DNA of 64,000 nt from Roseivirga sp. UBA6052 (GTDB lineage Bacteria; Bacteroidota; Bacteroidia; Cytophagales; Cyclobacteriaceae), in assembly GCA_002427755.1 (NCBI GenBank), contig DIYO01000001.1, positions 806,001 to 870,000 on the forward strand, in the 5' to 3' direction. The position numbers and the translations under genes were made by a program. Shown here piece by piece: positions 36,230 to 45,247 of the stretch. Under the pieces are notes generated by a model. It ran no database searches and had not been told where the DNA came from. It saw only the letters and a program-made list of their open reading frames with translations. The stretch's first letter is position 1. Each line of letters begins with the position of its first letter.

Positions 36230-37669
36230 TTGATTAATCAAAAGAAAAATATCAAATGGATAGGTCGAATGGCTTATCCATTTTTTATGCTCTTTACTTT
36301 TTTGACGGCCAACGGACAACACACTGCTCTCCCTTCCCTATTAGACTTAGATTTTGACAAAGTCCGTTCTTTGGAGACAAATGTGGATGGGCTATCTATT
36401 TATTATAGCAACCTAGCAGATATACTCGAAGTACTTTTTACTGAGAACGAGCTGGACTACAAGAGATTTCGCAAAACCAGATCAAACAGAATAGAGTATA
36501 TCGAAAACTCTAATTTGAAGAATGAATGGAAAGCCTTTTTAGAAGCAGAAATCAAACTGCAGTGGTCTTTTCTAGATTTTAGATTTGGTAACGACTGGGA
36601 TGCATTCTGGGGTTTAAGAAGCGCCTATAAAATCAGTCAAGATCTCTATGAAGATCATCCAGAATTTGAGCCCAATTTTAGGTCTCAGGGCTTACTAAAC
36701 ATAATCTTTGGAACGGTTCCTAGCAATCGGCAATGGCTTTTGAATCTATTCGGTCTTAAGGGAAATGTATTCCTTGGCATAGAACAAATTCAAAGACTCG
36801 AAAACAACCAAGATTTCTCGCTCGAAAGTAATCTTATACTTGGCATGACTGAGATATTCCTTTTGGAATCATTTGAATCAGGACAGCGTAGAATCGAGGA
36901 AATTCAAAATGATCAATTGCTTGTTAAATACATTAAAGCATTAACCTACCTCAAAACACATCAAGCCATAAAGGCTCGCTCTCAGCTTCTAGATATTTAT
37001 ACAAAGGCTCCGGTGCTTGAATATTTTCTCGCTGAAACCTATTTCCAAGAACAAGCCTTTGAGCAATCTAACAAACATTACAAGTCGTTTCTAAGCCAAA
37101 ATGAAGGCACTGCTTACATCAAAGATGCACACCTGAAATTGGGGATAGCTAGCTTTTATCAAGAGAACCTAGAAGAATTTAGAAATCAATTATTGCTAAC
37201 CACGGAAAACGGAGAAGACCGAACAGAAATAGATAAGAATGCCCTCAAACTTATGAACAATATAGATGCTCAAGACTCTGTGGGGCTGCTAATCCGTTTC
37301 AGCATAGATGGTGGCTTTTATGATAAAGCTAACCAGCTAATTGAATATCAAGACACTCGAGAATTGCCACCATACTATGAGCTAGAGCTCACCTATAGAA
37401 AAGCACGCTTAGCTCATCTGCAATCCAAAAATGAAGCTGCTGTAGCGCTTTATCGTGAAGTAATAAAACAAGCAAGTACAATATCGGAGACTTATTACGC
37501 ACCCAACTCATTTCTTCAGATGGGATATCTCATGAGGCAAGAACGAAATTTAACTGATGCTAAAATGTATTTTGAAAGAGTCCTCGATTTCAAGAATCAC
37601 CCTTACAAAAAAAGCCTAGATAATAAGGCAAAACTAGCGCTAGCTAGCCTAGATCAGCTAAATGACTAG
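36230..37669 (+). CDS. Secreted TPR-containing protein of unknown function
   Basis: A 479-aa protein. The frame opens at a TTG (36230) one base after the zinc-ribbon stop. A later ATG (36269) would give MAYPFFMLFTFLTANGQ, itself a good signal peptide, so the start is uncertain. The mature part holds TPR-like helices, including YFLAETYFQEQAFEQSNKHYKSFL, RKARLAHLQSKNEAAVALYREVI and a final TDAKMYFERVLDFKNHPYKKSLDNKAKLALA. No other domain is recognised. It overlaps the histidine phosphatase gene by 26 bp in convergent orientation. Confidence 0.75.
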   Translation: MINQKKNIKWIGRMAYPFFMLFTFLTANGQHTALPSLLDLDFDKVRSLETNVDGLSIYYSNLADILEVLFTENELDYKRFRKTRSNRIEYIENSNLKNEWKAFLEAEIKLQWSFLDFRFGNDWDAFWGLRSAYKISQDLYEDHPEFEPNFRSQGLLNIIFGTVPSNRQWLLNLFGLKGNVFLGIEQIQRLENNQDFSLESNLILGMTEIFLLESFESGQRRIEEIQNDQLLVKYIKALTYLKTHQAIKARSQLLDIYTKAPVLEYFLAETYFQEQAFEQSNKHYKSFLSQNEGTAYIKDAHLKLGIASFYQENLEEFRNQLLLTTENGEDRTEIDKNALKLMNNIDAQDSVGLLIRFSIDGGFYDKANQLIEYQDTRELPPYYELELTYRKARLAHLQSKNEAAVALYREVIKQASTISETYYAPNSFLQMGYLMRQERNLTDAKMYFERVLDFKNHPYKKSLDNKAKLALASLDQLND

Positions 37670-38267
37670 TATCGTTGTAACGGTCCACTTTGAACATTGT
37701 CCCGGTATAGGTTAACTCATAAAGACCAAGATTATGGTGGTCAAACATATCCATGCAGTGCAAAGGATAATTCAACATCAAGGTAAGCATAACACGCATC
37801 GATCTGCCATGCATATTGATTAATACAAGTTCTTCATCTTCTTGAGCCATAATATGATCTAAAGCCTCTTGCATTCTTGTCGCCACATCTCTCGGGCTTT
37901 CCCCACCGTCAATAGCCAAATCAATTTCTCCCTCTTTCCATTTTTGAAGCGTGTCATTGTAAAACTTACTGCCCTCTGCATCTACCTTCTTACCTTCTCG
38001 AGTACCCCAACTAATCTCATTTAGGCCAGATAATTTTTCATAGGGTAATCCTAAGTCTAAGAATTGCTGAACTGATTGCTGAGTTCTTATCAAATTGGAT
38101 ATGTAAACCTTATCGAATTTGAGATGACCATATGCTTTGAAAAAAAGATTTGCCTGTTGTCTACCCGTACTGTTCAAGTCTGAATTAACCCCGCTTCCTT
38201 GTACAATCCCTTGCCTATTAAAGTCGGTTTGTCCATGACGCGTTAGGTATATTTTTTTGGTCATCAA
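37644..38267 (-). CDS. Histidine phosphatase family protein
   Basis: A 207-aa phosphoglycerate-mutase-like phosphatase. The phosphohistidine motif LTRHGQTDFN has R10-H11-G12. The second catalytic His is in LINMHGRSMRVML (~155), and the Glu region is EISWGTREGK. The substrate is not predictable; the size fits small-molecule phosphatases such as CobC or GpmB types. A -7 box TACTTTTG (complement of 38294-38301) lies ~26 nt upstream. It is divergent from the menaquinone genes. Confidence 0.9.
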   Translation of the reverse strand: MMTKKIYLTRHGQTDFNRQGIVQGSGVNSDLNSTGRQQANLFFKAYGHLKFDKVYISNLIRTQQSVQQFLDLGLPYEKLSGLNEISWGTREGKKVDAEGSKFYNDTLQKWKEGEIDLAIDGGESPRDVATRMQEALDHIMAQEDEELVLINMHGRSMRVMLTLMLNYPLHCMDMFDHHNLGLYELTYTGTMFKVDRYNDTSHLADLG

Positions 38268-38274
38268 TTTGTTC

Positions 38275-38301
38275 TATTTTTGCTCAGAAGCCCCAAAAGT
38301 A
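38275..38301. promoter_or_regulatory. Face-to-face -7 boxes for the histidine phosphatase and menaquinone genes
   Basis: On the plus strand TATTTTTG (38275-38282) precedes the thioesterase TTG start by 26 nt. On the minus strand TACTTTTG (38294-38301 complement) precedes the phosphatase start. The two boxes are 11 bp apart, so the promoters overlap and may interfere. Confidence 0.5.
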
Positions 38302-38308
38302 AGAAGAT

Positions 38309-38743
38309 TTGCCTACACCTATATTTCGAGAAAATATAAATCTTGAAACCCTTCAAAGCTGGAGTAAAAACACCCTAGTTGAGCATCTTGGAATTGAGAT
38401 CCTTGAAGTTGGTGATAACTTTGTAAAGGGGAGAATGCCCGTGGACCAAAGAACACACCAGCCGCTAGGTTTGCTTCATGGAGGTGCTTCAGTTGCTCTA
38501 GCAGAAACACTTGGCAGTATTGCTGCTACTCTTACAGTGAACACAAATGATCAATATTGTGTTGGTCTAGAGATTAATGCGAATCACATCAAATCTGCTC
38601 GAGAAGGTTGGGTATACGGCATTACCAAGCCTGTACATATTGGAAAAAAAACGCAGGTTTGGGAAATAAAAATCACGAATGAAGACGATGAATTAGTCTG
38701 CATTAGCCGTATAACTATGGCAGTGATTGACAGGAAGAAATGA
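38309..38743 (+). CDS. Hotdog-fold thioesterase, likely DHNA-CoA hydrolase (MenI-like)
   Basis: A 144-aa PaaI/4HBT-family thioesterase. Family motifs are MPVDQRTHQPLGLLHGGASVALAETLGS (the HGG-centred active-site helix) and VGLEINANHIKSAREG. No ATG lies near the expected N-terminus, so a TTG start at 38309 is used. The gene begins a cluster with menF and menD, with a 4-bp overlap. This strongly suggests it hydrolyses 1,4-dihydroxy-2-naphthoyl-CoA in menaquinone synthesis, as MenI does. That assignment is from context. Confidence 0.85.
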   Translation: MPTPIFRENINLETLQSWSKNTLVEHLGIEILEVGDNFVKGRMPVDQRTHQPLGLLHGGASVALAETLGSIAATLTVNTNDQYCVGLEINANHIKSAREGWVYGITKPVHIGKKTQVWEIKITNEDDELVCISRITMAVIDRKK

Positions 38744-39963
38744 GGGGAATAGAGGGCATATCGACAAAGACTTTCCAGCTGGATAATTTTACAAAGGAAG
38801 AGGTTATTGAAACCAGCCTTCAAACTGCATTTGAAGCAGGATTACCTTTGGCCATGTGGAGAATGCCCAACCAGAATGAAATCAATCTGGTCATAAGCCT
38901 TGAAGATGCAGTATCATTAGATACCCTTGATTTAGAGGATCTACCAAAAGGCTTCCTTTTTACGCCATTCGATTTCCCCAGTAAGGCTGCACGATTTATA
39001 AAAGCGGACATTAGCTTTTCTTTCGATTTTGGAGAGATCGTTTCTAACTTGTTAGAGAAATCTGAACTAGATAAAAAGAATCAATTCTTACAAAGCTTCA
39101 TAGAAGCTTCAGAAAATACGAATAGAGCACTTATTCCTCATCAAGGAAATATTCATTCCAAAGAAGGTCTTGATTACAAAGAACTGGTTGAAGTTTCTGT
39201 TGAGGAGATTAAGAAAGGAACATTTGATAAAGTTGTACCTGCCAGAACCAAAAGAATAGAGTTATCAGACGATTTTGATTTAACGAATTACTTTTTCGAT
39301 CTAGCTTCGAGCTATGAAAACGCCTTCGTCTCTTTAGTATCAATACCTGAGGTAGGAACTTGGATTGGTGCAACTCCTGAGACTCTGATAGAAGTAAGTA
39401 AAGGATATTTTAAAACGGTCTCATTAGCAGGTACACAGAAATTTAAAGACTTAGAATCTTTAACCAATACCGCTTGGACTCAAAAAGAAATTGAGGAACA
39501 AGCCATGGTAAGCAGGTATATCATAAACTGCTTCAAGAAAATTAGGCTTAGAGAATTTAAAGAAATTGGACCTAAGACTGTGAAAGCCGGCAACCTTGTT
39601 CACTTAAAAACGACTTTCGAGGTTGATACGGAGGCAACAAACTTTGCGGAACTTGGAAATGTAATGTTAGACTTGTTACACCCAACTTCAGCTGTAGCCG
39701 GTATGCCTAAGGAGGAAGCTTTACAGTTCTTGCAAAAGTTTGAAGGACTCGATAGAGGATTTTATGCCGGTTATCTTGGCCCTGTCGATCATTTGGACAA
39801 AACACATGTTTTTGTAAATCTAAGATGCCTTCAAGTATTAGAGAATGAGGCTATCCTTTATGCAGGGGCTGGTGTAACTGAGGATTCAGACCCTGAAAAG
39901 GAGTATCTTGAAACTGAACTAAAGTTCAACACCTTGTTGAACATTATGAATAAACCAAAGTGA
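38740..39963 (+). CDS. menF: Isochorismate synthase (menaquinone pathway)
   Basis: A 407-aa chorismate-utilising enzyme that converts chorismate to isochorismate. The C-terminal catalytic domain (~150-405) includes KVVPARTKRIEL, GATPETLIEVSKG, the LAGTQKF segment, LLHPTSAVAGMPKEEAL and AGYLGPV. The last part (LYAGAGVTEDSDPEKEYLETELKFNTLL) is the Mg-binding end of the family. Its neighbours thioesterase and MenD fix the pathway. It overlaps both neighbours by 4 bp, so the three genes are translationally coupled. Confidence 0.94.
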   Translation: MRGIEGISTKTFQLDNFTKEEVIETSLQTAFEAGLPLAMWRMPNQNEINLVISLEDAVSLDTLDLEDLPKGFLFTPFDFPSKAARFIKADISFSFDFGEIVSNLLEKSELDKKNQFLQSFIEASENTNRALIPHQGNIHSKEGLDYKELVEVSVEEIKKGTFDKVVPARTKRIELSDDFDLTNYFFDLASSYENAFVSLVSIPEVGTWIGATPETLIEVSKGYFKTVSLAGTQKFKDLESLTNTAWTQKEIEEQAMVSRYIINCFKKIRLREFKEIGPKTVKAGNLVHLKTTFEVDTEATNFAELGNVMLDLLHPTSAVAGMPKEEALQFLQKFEGLDRGFYAGYLGPVDHLDKTHVFVNLRCLQVLENEAILYAGAGVTEDSDPEKEYLETELKFNTLLNIMNKPK

Positions 39964-41645
39964 TACTCCCCCATATATTAGATATTGTGGCAGTCTGTGC
40001 TGCCAAAGGAGTCAAATATGCGATCATCTCTCCAGGATCTCGTTCTGCAGCTTTAACCATTGCTTTCGAAGAGCACCCGGGTATCAAAATAATTATGGTT
40101 CCTGACGAACGTAGCGCTGGGTTTATTGCCATGGGAATCGCACAACAGACCGAAGTACCATCAGTACTAGTTTGCACTTCAGGTTCTGCTCTATTGAACT
40201 ACTCTCCCGCTATTTCAGAAGCCTTTTACCAAGAGATCCCATTATTGATTCTTTCTGCTGACAGACCTCCAGAATGGATTGACCAATATGATGGACAAAC
40301 AATTAGGCAGAAGGGTGCATTTGGAGAACACGTAAAGAGATCCTTTCAGCTACCCACTAATCCTGATCTGAAGGAAGAATTATGGGAATCTAATAGAGTA
40401 ATCAATGAAGGACTTAACCAAGCGACCTCCCTACCCCAAGGACCTGTCCACATTAATGTTCCAATTAGAGAACCATTCTACCCCTCACAGGATGAAGCTA
40501 TTGAATTTGATGAGCCAAGAATTATTAATCGAGTCAAGTCAGCCATTTCAATAGATAAATCTTCTCTAAATGAACTAGCCGAAATTTGGAATAAAGCTGA
40601 GAAACCTATCCTTATCATTGGTCATGGTGATCCCGATGCTAAACTAGAAAAAGCCTTAGTTGAATTTAAGAAACATACAGGTGTAACTATCATAAATGAC
40701 ATTATAGGGAATCAGCATTCAATTGAAGGAGCCATAAAGCATCAAGATGCCACACTCAATCCAGCTAATTCAGGTATAGAATCATTAAAACCTGACCTAG
40801 TAATTTCTGTTGGCAAATCATTGATCTCAAAAAACCTTAAGCTATTCCTCAGAAAAAACCCTCCTGCCAACCATTGGCATATTCAACAAACGGAGACATT
40901 GAATGATAGTCTACAGAATCTGACTCATCAAGTAATCTGTGAGCCTAGTGATTTCTTTAAGTCACTCCGATCACTTGTTAAAGCATCGGACAAGAATTAC
41001 GCAGATTTGTGGAATAAAGCAGATCAGAAGGCTTCAGATCACATCAATCAGTTTCTTAGAAATACCAACTCAGAGTTCGAAGCATATGCCAAAGTATTGG
41101 CTCATATCCCTGAAAACACGCAAATCCAACTAGCCAATAGTATGGCTGTTCGCTATGCAAATATTATTGGTCTCGATTCTGACAAGCGTAATACGGTTTT
41201 TGCTAATAGAGGCACTAGCGGAATTGATGGCAGCAATGGTACCGCTGTTGGGTCTTCAATAGTTAATCAGGAAACTGTGACCCTTCTGACTGGAGACATG
41301 GCTTTCTTGTATGATCGGAACGCGTTCTGGCATGACGAACCTCTCGCTAACTTGAGAATCGTAGTTTTCAATAATGCTGGTGGTGGTATTTTCAGAATGA
41401 TCCCCGGACCTACAAATCAGCCTACCTACGAAAGAATTTTTGAAACCAAACATCAATTAACAGCAGAAGCAACTGCTAAAGAGTTTGGCATGGAATATCA
41501 AGCAGCGACCGACATAGCAAGTTTAGAGGAATTATTGAAGGATTTTTTCAATCTATCAAACGGGCCTAAGGTGATTGAATTCTTCTCAGATGCTGAAAGT
41601 AATACTCATACTTTCAATCAATTCAAGAGTCTATTTAAGGCTTAA
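39960..41645 (+). CDS. menD: SEPHCHC synthase MenD
   Basis: A 561-aa thiamine-diphosphate enzyme that joins isochorismate and 2-oxoglutarate. It starts at a GTG that overlaps the menF stop by 4 bp. The catalytic Glu lies in VPDERSAGFIAMGIA near residue 55. The ThDP-binding region is LTGDMAFLYDRNAF and VVFNNAGGGIFRMIP (~430-480). Length and domain order match MenD. The 3' end overlaps the convergent CarboxypepD_reg gene by 15 bp. Confidence 0.96.
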   Translation: MILPHILDIVAVCAAKGVKYAIISPGSRSAALTIAFEEHPGIKIIMVPDERSAGFIAMGIAQQTEVPSVLVCTSGSALLNYSPAISEAFYQEIPLLILSADRPPEWIDQYDGQTIRQKGAFGEHVKRSFQLPTNPDLKEELWESNRVINEGLNQATSLPQGPVHINVPIREPFYPSQDEAIEFDEPRIINRVKSAISIDKSSLNELAEIWNKAEKPILIIGHGDPDAKLEKALVEFKKHTGVTIINDIIGNQHSIEGAIKHQDATLNPANSGIESLKPDLVISVGKSLISKNLKLFLRKNPPANHWHIQQTETLNDSLQNLTHQVICEPSDFFKSLRSLVKASDKNYADLWNKADQKASDHINQFLRNTNSEFEAYAKVLAHIPENTQIQLANSMAVRYANIIGLDSDKRNTVFANRGTSGIDGSNGTAVGSSIVNQETVTLLTGDMAFLYDRNAFWHDEPLANLRIVVFNNAGGGIFRMIPGPTNQPTYERIFETKHQLTAEATAKEFGMEYQAATDIASLEELLKDFFNLSNGPKVIEFFSDAESNTHTFNQFKSLFKA

Positions 41646-42743
41646 ATAGAAATCAATCGGTACTCGATCTGCCATCCTTTCAAAACTCCAATATCCATAT
41701 TGAGCAAAAGATAAGGGATTAAGTACATAGCCCGATTTCTCAAACTGAACTGGTACTTCTACATTTTGCAATCTGATCCATGACCTTTGCGAAGACCCAT
41801 TAAATTTACTTCTTAACGGATCTATAAACTTGTATTCGTACTCCAGATATACAGGATCCTTCTGCTCTTTAAAATCGATTACATAGTAATCATCAAAACG
41901 CCATTGCATCGGTCTGTCATCGGGATTTTCAAATGTCCTCACGGAGGTGATTGTATCTTGAGAAATCAGTATTCTGTCCAAAGTATCGGCCTTTGCAGGC
42001 CGTAACAAGAAACCATTCTCAATTAATTGGTTATTGTATAATGAAGAGAAAAAATGCTGTTTAGAACCTCTGTAAGCTTTTACTCTGTTCTTAAGAGTTC
42101 TATCCTTCAGTTCATTTTTAGGGAACGATTTAAACAAAGGAAAACCAATCGTTGAGCTATAACCTGTACTGTAGAAGATTTTGAATTCGTCTAAATAGAA
42201 TTCGATATCATAACCGAGTGCCTGATTTCTAATTTGAATAGGTTCGGAGGAAAATGCCTCCAGCACATTTTCCTTTTGATTAAAATAAAAATCAATGCTT
42301 GTTTGATTCAGAATCTTACTCTTTCTAGCGTTTGAAGAAGTCCCTAAAAACATCTGTTTAAACTGTGCTAACCTCTCCTTCCACTCTCTATCCTTTTTCG
42401 CTAAAACTTCAAACCCACCAAGGTCTCTCACTTGTTCAACCAGGATAAAATCATATATCAAATCACCTGATAGTTCAATTGTCATGGACTGATTATTGAA
42501 ACCTGAGAAGCTAGCCACTAGCTGATAGTTACCAGGATTAGGGACTTTCAGCGTATAAGTACCATCTGAATTGGAAGTAGTTCCATAAGTGGAATTAGCT
42601 ATAAATATATGAGCCCCCGGTAAGGTTTGCCCGAAAGAGTCCTTAACAGTTCCTCTAATCTGAATACTGGTCTGGCTAAAAAGTGAGTGAGCGATAAGTA
42701 TAAAAAGTAATAGAATCTGGTATAGTGTTCTACTCTTTCTCAT
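41631..42743 (-). CDS. CarboxypepD_reg-like domain protein, copy 2 of a tandem pair
   Basis: A 370-aa exported protein. A signal peptide (1-23) is followed by a carboxypeptidase-regulatory-like domain at ~25-110 (IRGTVKDSFGQTLPGAHIFIANSTYGTTSNSDGTYTL). The uncharacterised ~250-residue C-terminal part contains FKQMFLGTSSNARKSKILN and SSQRSWIRLQ. The same blocks occur in the gene at 42730 in the same order (FLGLSANARKCKIIN; QQSWISMME). The two overlap by 14 bp, so they arose by tandem duplication and are co-expressed. No catalytic motif is evident. It may be a surface adhesion or assembly factor. Confidence 0.82.
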   Translation of the reverse strand: MRKSRTLYQILLLFILIAHSLFSQTSIQIRGTVKDSFGQTLPGAHIFIANSTYGTTSNSDGTYTLKVPNPGNYQLVASFSGFNNQSMTIELSGDLIYDFILVEQVRDLGGFEVLAKKDREWKERLAQFKQMFLGTSSNARKSKILNQTSIDFYFNQKENVLEAFSSEPIQIRNQALGYDIEFYLDEFKIFYSTGYSSTIGFPLFKSFPKNELKDRTLKNRVKAYRGSKQHFFSSLYNNQLIENGFLLRPAKADTLDRILISQDTITSVRTFENPDDRPMQWRFDDYYVIDFKEQKDPVYLEYEYKFIDPLRSKFNGSSQRSWIRLQNVEVPVQFEKSGYVLNPLSFAQYGYWSFERMADRVPIDFYLSLK

Positions 42744-43854
42744 TCTTAGGTCTATAATTGATTGGAACCATCTCGGCTATTTTTTCAAATCCCCAATATC
42801 CTGCAGAATAGAAGGCTATTGGATTGTAGACATAACCACTTTGCTCGAACTCTATGTCCTCATAGCCTTCCATCATCGATATCCAAGACTGCTGAGACCT
42901 TTCAGGTGTTTTGGAGACTGAAGCATGTCTAGCACCAAACCTTGTTTTTGAATTTTGATAGGCTTCTGATTCAGCCTCTCTGCCGTAAGTGATGTATAGA
43001 TAATTTTCAAAAGGCAGGCGCTTAGATAAGTTGGTGTTTCCTAAAAGCAGCTGTTTAGAAAGGTCTGCCGTTCTAGGGTTCAATACCCTACCAAGTCCTT
43101 CTACATCTTGGGCGATTTGCACATTAAAACCTTCCTCGGAAAGCTTGTTCTCATAAAGCGAAGAGAAAAAATGCACGATTGAACCATTAAACGCCTTTTC
43201 TCTGGCAGCCTCCCATTTCTTTTCTTGTCTCTTGCTACCTTTTAAAGGTTCAAAGGAAGTGTATCCAAAATAGCTTGAGATACCTGTTTTATAATTCTTA
43301 GTGAAATCTTCTAGATAGTAGCTGATCTTGTATCCTAGTCCTTTATTCACAACGACAATCGGACCATTGGCAAATGCAACTAAAGTACCGGCTTGAGGAT
43401 CCTCAATAAAGTCTATGTCTTGCTCGTTAATAATCTTACACTTTCTGGCATTGGCACTTAGGCCTAAAAACTCTCTTTTAAATGCCTGAATCTGATACAT
43501 CCATTGCTCATCTTTTTCGGCCCGAACGGTTACTGTACCCAGAGAAACTGCATCCTCTTCTAGCACAATATTCAAATTAACTACTGGCTGTTCCTCTAGC
43601 TTCAATTGAGCTGCAAATGTTTGATAACCCACAAACCGAACAACTAAATCATAAGTACCTGCTTGCGGTATTTCAAGCACAAAGCCTCCATCATTATTTG
43701 ATGTTGTACCAAAAGTGGTCTCGGCAAAGAACACATTGGCAAAAGGTAGAGCAGTTCCTTGAGTATCTTTGACAGTTCCTTTTACAGTAAACCCCTGACC
43801 TACAACGGAAAAAGTAAGAAATGCGAAAATGATAGAAACTATTACTCTTTTCAT
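42730..43854 (-). CDS. CarboxypepD_reg-like domain protein, copy 1 of a tandem pair
   Basis: A 374-aa exported protein with a signal peptide (1-20, VVGQG). The regulatory-like beta-sandwich is at ~22-110 (VKGTVKDTQGTALPFANVFFAETTFGTTSNNDGGFVL). A long C-terminal domain of unknown fold follows and ends in INYRPKNEKE. It shares blocks with the downstream copy, such as DGxFxL/Y-V..P and HFFSSLYENKLSEEGF. The pair interrupts the menaquinone operon on the opposite strand. No link to menaquinone is suggested by sequence. Confidence 0.82.
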   Translation of the reverse strand: MKRVIVSIIFAFLTFSVVGQGFTVKGTVKDTQGTALPFANVFFAETTFGTTSNNDGGFVLEIPQAGTYDLVVRFVGYQTFAAQLKLEEQPVVNLNIVLEEDAVSLGTVTVRAEKDEQWMYQIQAFKREFLGLSANARKCKIINEQDIDFIEDPQAGTLVAFANGPIVVVNKGLGYKISYYLEDFTKNYKTGISSYFGYTSFEPLKGSKRQEKKWEAAREKAFNGSIVHFFSSLYENKLSEEGFNVQIAQDVEGLGRVLNPRTADLSKQLLLGNTNLSKRLPFENYLYITYGREAESEAYQNSKTRFGARHASVSKTPERSQQSWISMMEGYEDIEFEQSGYVYNPIAFYSAGYWGFEKIAEMVPINYRPKNEKE

Positions 43855-43879
43855 TGTTTAATTAGCATTTAGCAGCGGC

Positions 43880-44962
43880 ATGGAAGGTAGTATAATCGTT
43901 AACAATCGTCAGTATTCTTTTACTGAATTTTCGAATCTTAGTTTGGAAAATCTTCCTGTTTTTGCGCACCCATCTCATTCATTTATTAAACTATGGCTTA
44001 CAGGTAAGGAAGATTTTGAGATTCATACTTCTGGTTCTACAGGCACACCTAAAATCATCCAAGTTAGCCGTGCTCAAATGATCGCCAGTGCTACAAATAC
44101 CATCGAGGGTTTGGTACTTGAGCCTGGTTTAGATGCACTATTAGCTATGTCTACTGAAAGAATTGGCGGTATAATGATGCTTGTTAGAGCGCTTATTGGA
44201 AAATGGAATCTAGTTTTAGAACAACCCTCACGAGATCTATCTGAAATACTAAAGAAACGATCTTTCGATTTTACAGCCCTAGTCCCTTTACAGGTTCAAA
44301 GTCTTATTGACAAAGGGCATAAAACAGCATTAGAATCAGTTGAATGCATAATTATAGGTGGTGCCGATCTCAATGAAGGTTTGACCACAGAGCTTAATAC
44401 TTATAAAAATAGAGTATACCACACCTATGGTATGACTGAAACCATATCGCACATCGCTTTAAGAAAAATTAGTCAGAATGAATCAACACCATGGTTTACT
44501 GTCATTGGAGACAATCAAGTGGATTGCAATGAAGAAGGCTGCTTGAAAGTAAAAGGTAAAGTCACCAATAATACTTGGATAGAAACGAATGACTTAATAG
44601 ATCTCGATAATAATAGATTTAGATGGTTGGGAAGAGTTGATCTGGTGATCAATACAGGTGGTGTAAAACTTCAAATAGAAGAAATAGAAAAAGATCTCCA
44701 GAAACTAGTACCCAATCATTTACACGGCAACTTATGCATCTGGAAGAGGCTTGATAATGAATTAGGGGAAAAAGTGGTTTGCATATGCGATGATGCAGAC
44801 CTTATCCAATACTTTTCCGACCATCAAGAAGAGCTTAAAGCAGGTTTTCCCAAGTACGCTTGGCCAAAAAAATGGCACCATATCCCCTCCTTGATTCTAA
44901 CGGCTAGCGGCAAAATCGATCGCGTCAATTCACTGGCCCAATCTATACCTGTAAGTACCTAG
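43880..44962 (+). CDS. menE: O-succinylbenzoate-CoA ligase (MenE, short form)
   Basis: A 360-aa adenylate-forming enzyme that activates o-succinylbenzoate to its CoA thioester. The P-loop-like IHTSGSTGTPKIIQVS lies at ~51-66. Later motifs are YHTYGMTETISHIALRK, WLGRVDLVINTGGVKLQ and a catalytic Lys region near TASGKIDR. Family members of ~450-490 aa are more usual, but Bacteroidota MenE is shorter. It stands 25 bp from the divergent start of the paralogue pair and may have its own promoter. Confidence 0.92.
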   Translation: MEGSIIVNNRQYSFTEFSNLSLENLPVFAHPSHSFIKLWLTGKEDFEIHTSGSTGTPKIIQVSRAQMIASATNTIEGLVLEPGLDALLAMSTERIGGIMMLVRALIGKWNLVLEQPSRDLSEILKKRSFDFTALVPLQVQSLIDKGHKTALESVECIIIGGADLNEGLTTELNTYKNRVYHTYGMTETISHIALRKISQNESTPWFTVIGDNQVDCNEEGCLKVKGKVTNNTWIETNDLIDLDNNRFRWLGRVDLVINTGGVKLQIEEIEKDLQKLVPNHLHGNLCIWKRLDNELGEKVVCICDDADLIQYFSDHQEELKAGFPKYAWPKKWHHIPSLILTASGKIDRVNSLAQSIPVST

Positions 44963-45025
44963 GTAGGAATAAGACTATTTTTCAGAACTACGTATTCTAC
45001 CTATATAATCAGATGTAAAAGGCTC

Positions 45026-45033
45026 TACATTTG
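45026..45033 (+). promoter_or_regulatory. -7 box TACATTTG, 4 nt from ATG of a 69-aa ORF
   Basis: TACATTTG is followed by ATAT and then the ATG at 45038, the same layout as at tilS, rsmG and miaE. No TTTG is seen at -33. Confidence 0.45.
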
Positions 45034-45037
45034 ATAT

Positions 45038-45247
45038 ATGAAAACGATTAAGATAGCGCTCACCTCATATAAATTCGCCCTAGTCCTTAGAGCAATTGAG
45101 CTTCTCTTCAAGTATTCACTTATGATGGTGACTACAGCCGTTTTCATCGTGCTTCTATTTCAACTAAAATCAGAATTGGGTATTGATGTCTTCCCAAATT
45201 ACAACTGCCCTATCGATGATTTCGCGAGATCTTTCTTAGGTCTTTAG
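45038..45247 (+). CDS. Small membrane protein of unknown function (69 aa)
   Basis: The protein has a central hydrophobic helix (~28-45, MMVTTAVFIVLLFQL) with positive charges on the N-terminal side. I know no homologue, and it would be easily missed by length filters. Three points support it: a consensus -7 box 4 nt upstream, an ATG start, and a stop that shares 4 nt with the convergent repressor gene, as seen at real junctions in this window. Against it, the coding signal is short. Confidence 0.45.
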   Translation: MKTIKIALTSYKFALVLRAIELLFKYSLMMVTTAVFIVLLFQLKSELGIDVFPNYNCPIDDFARSFLGL

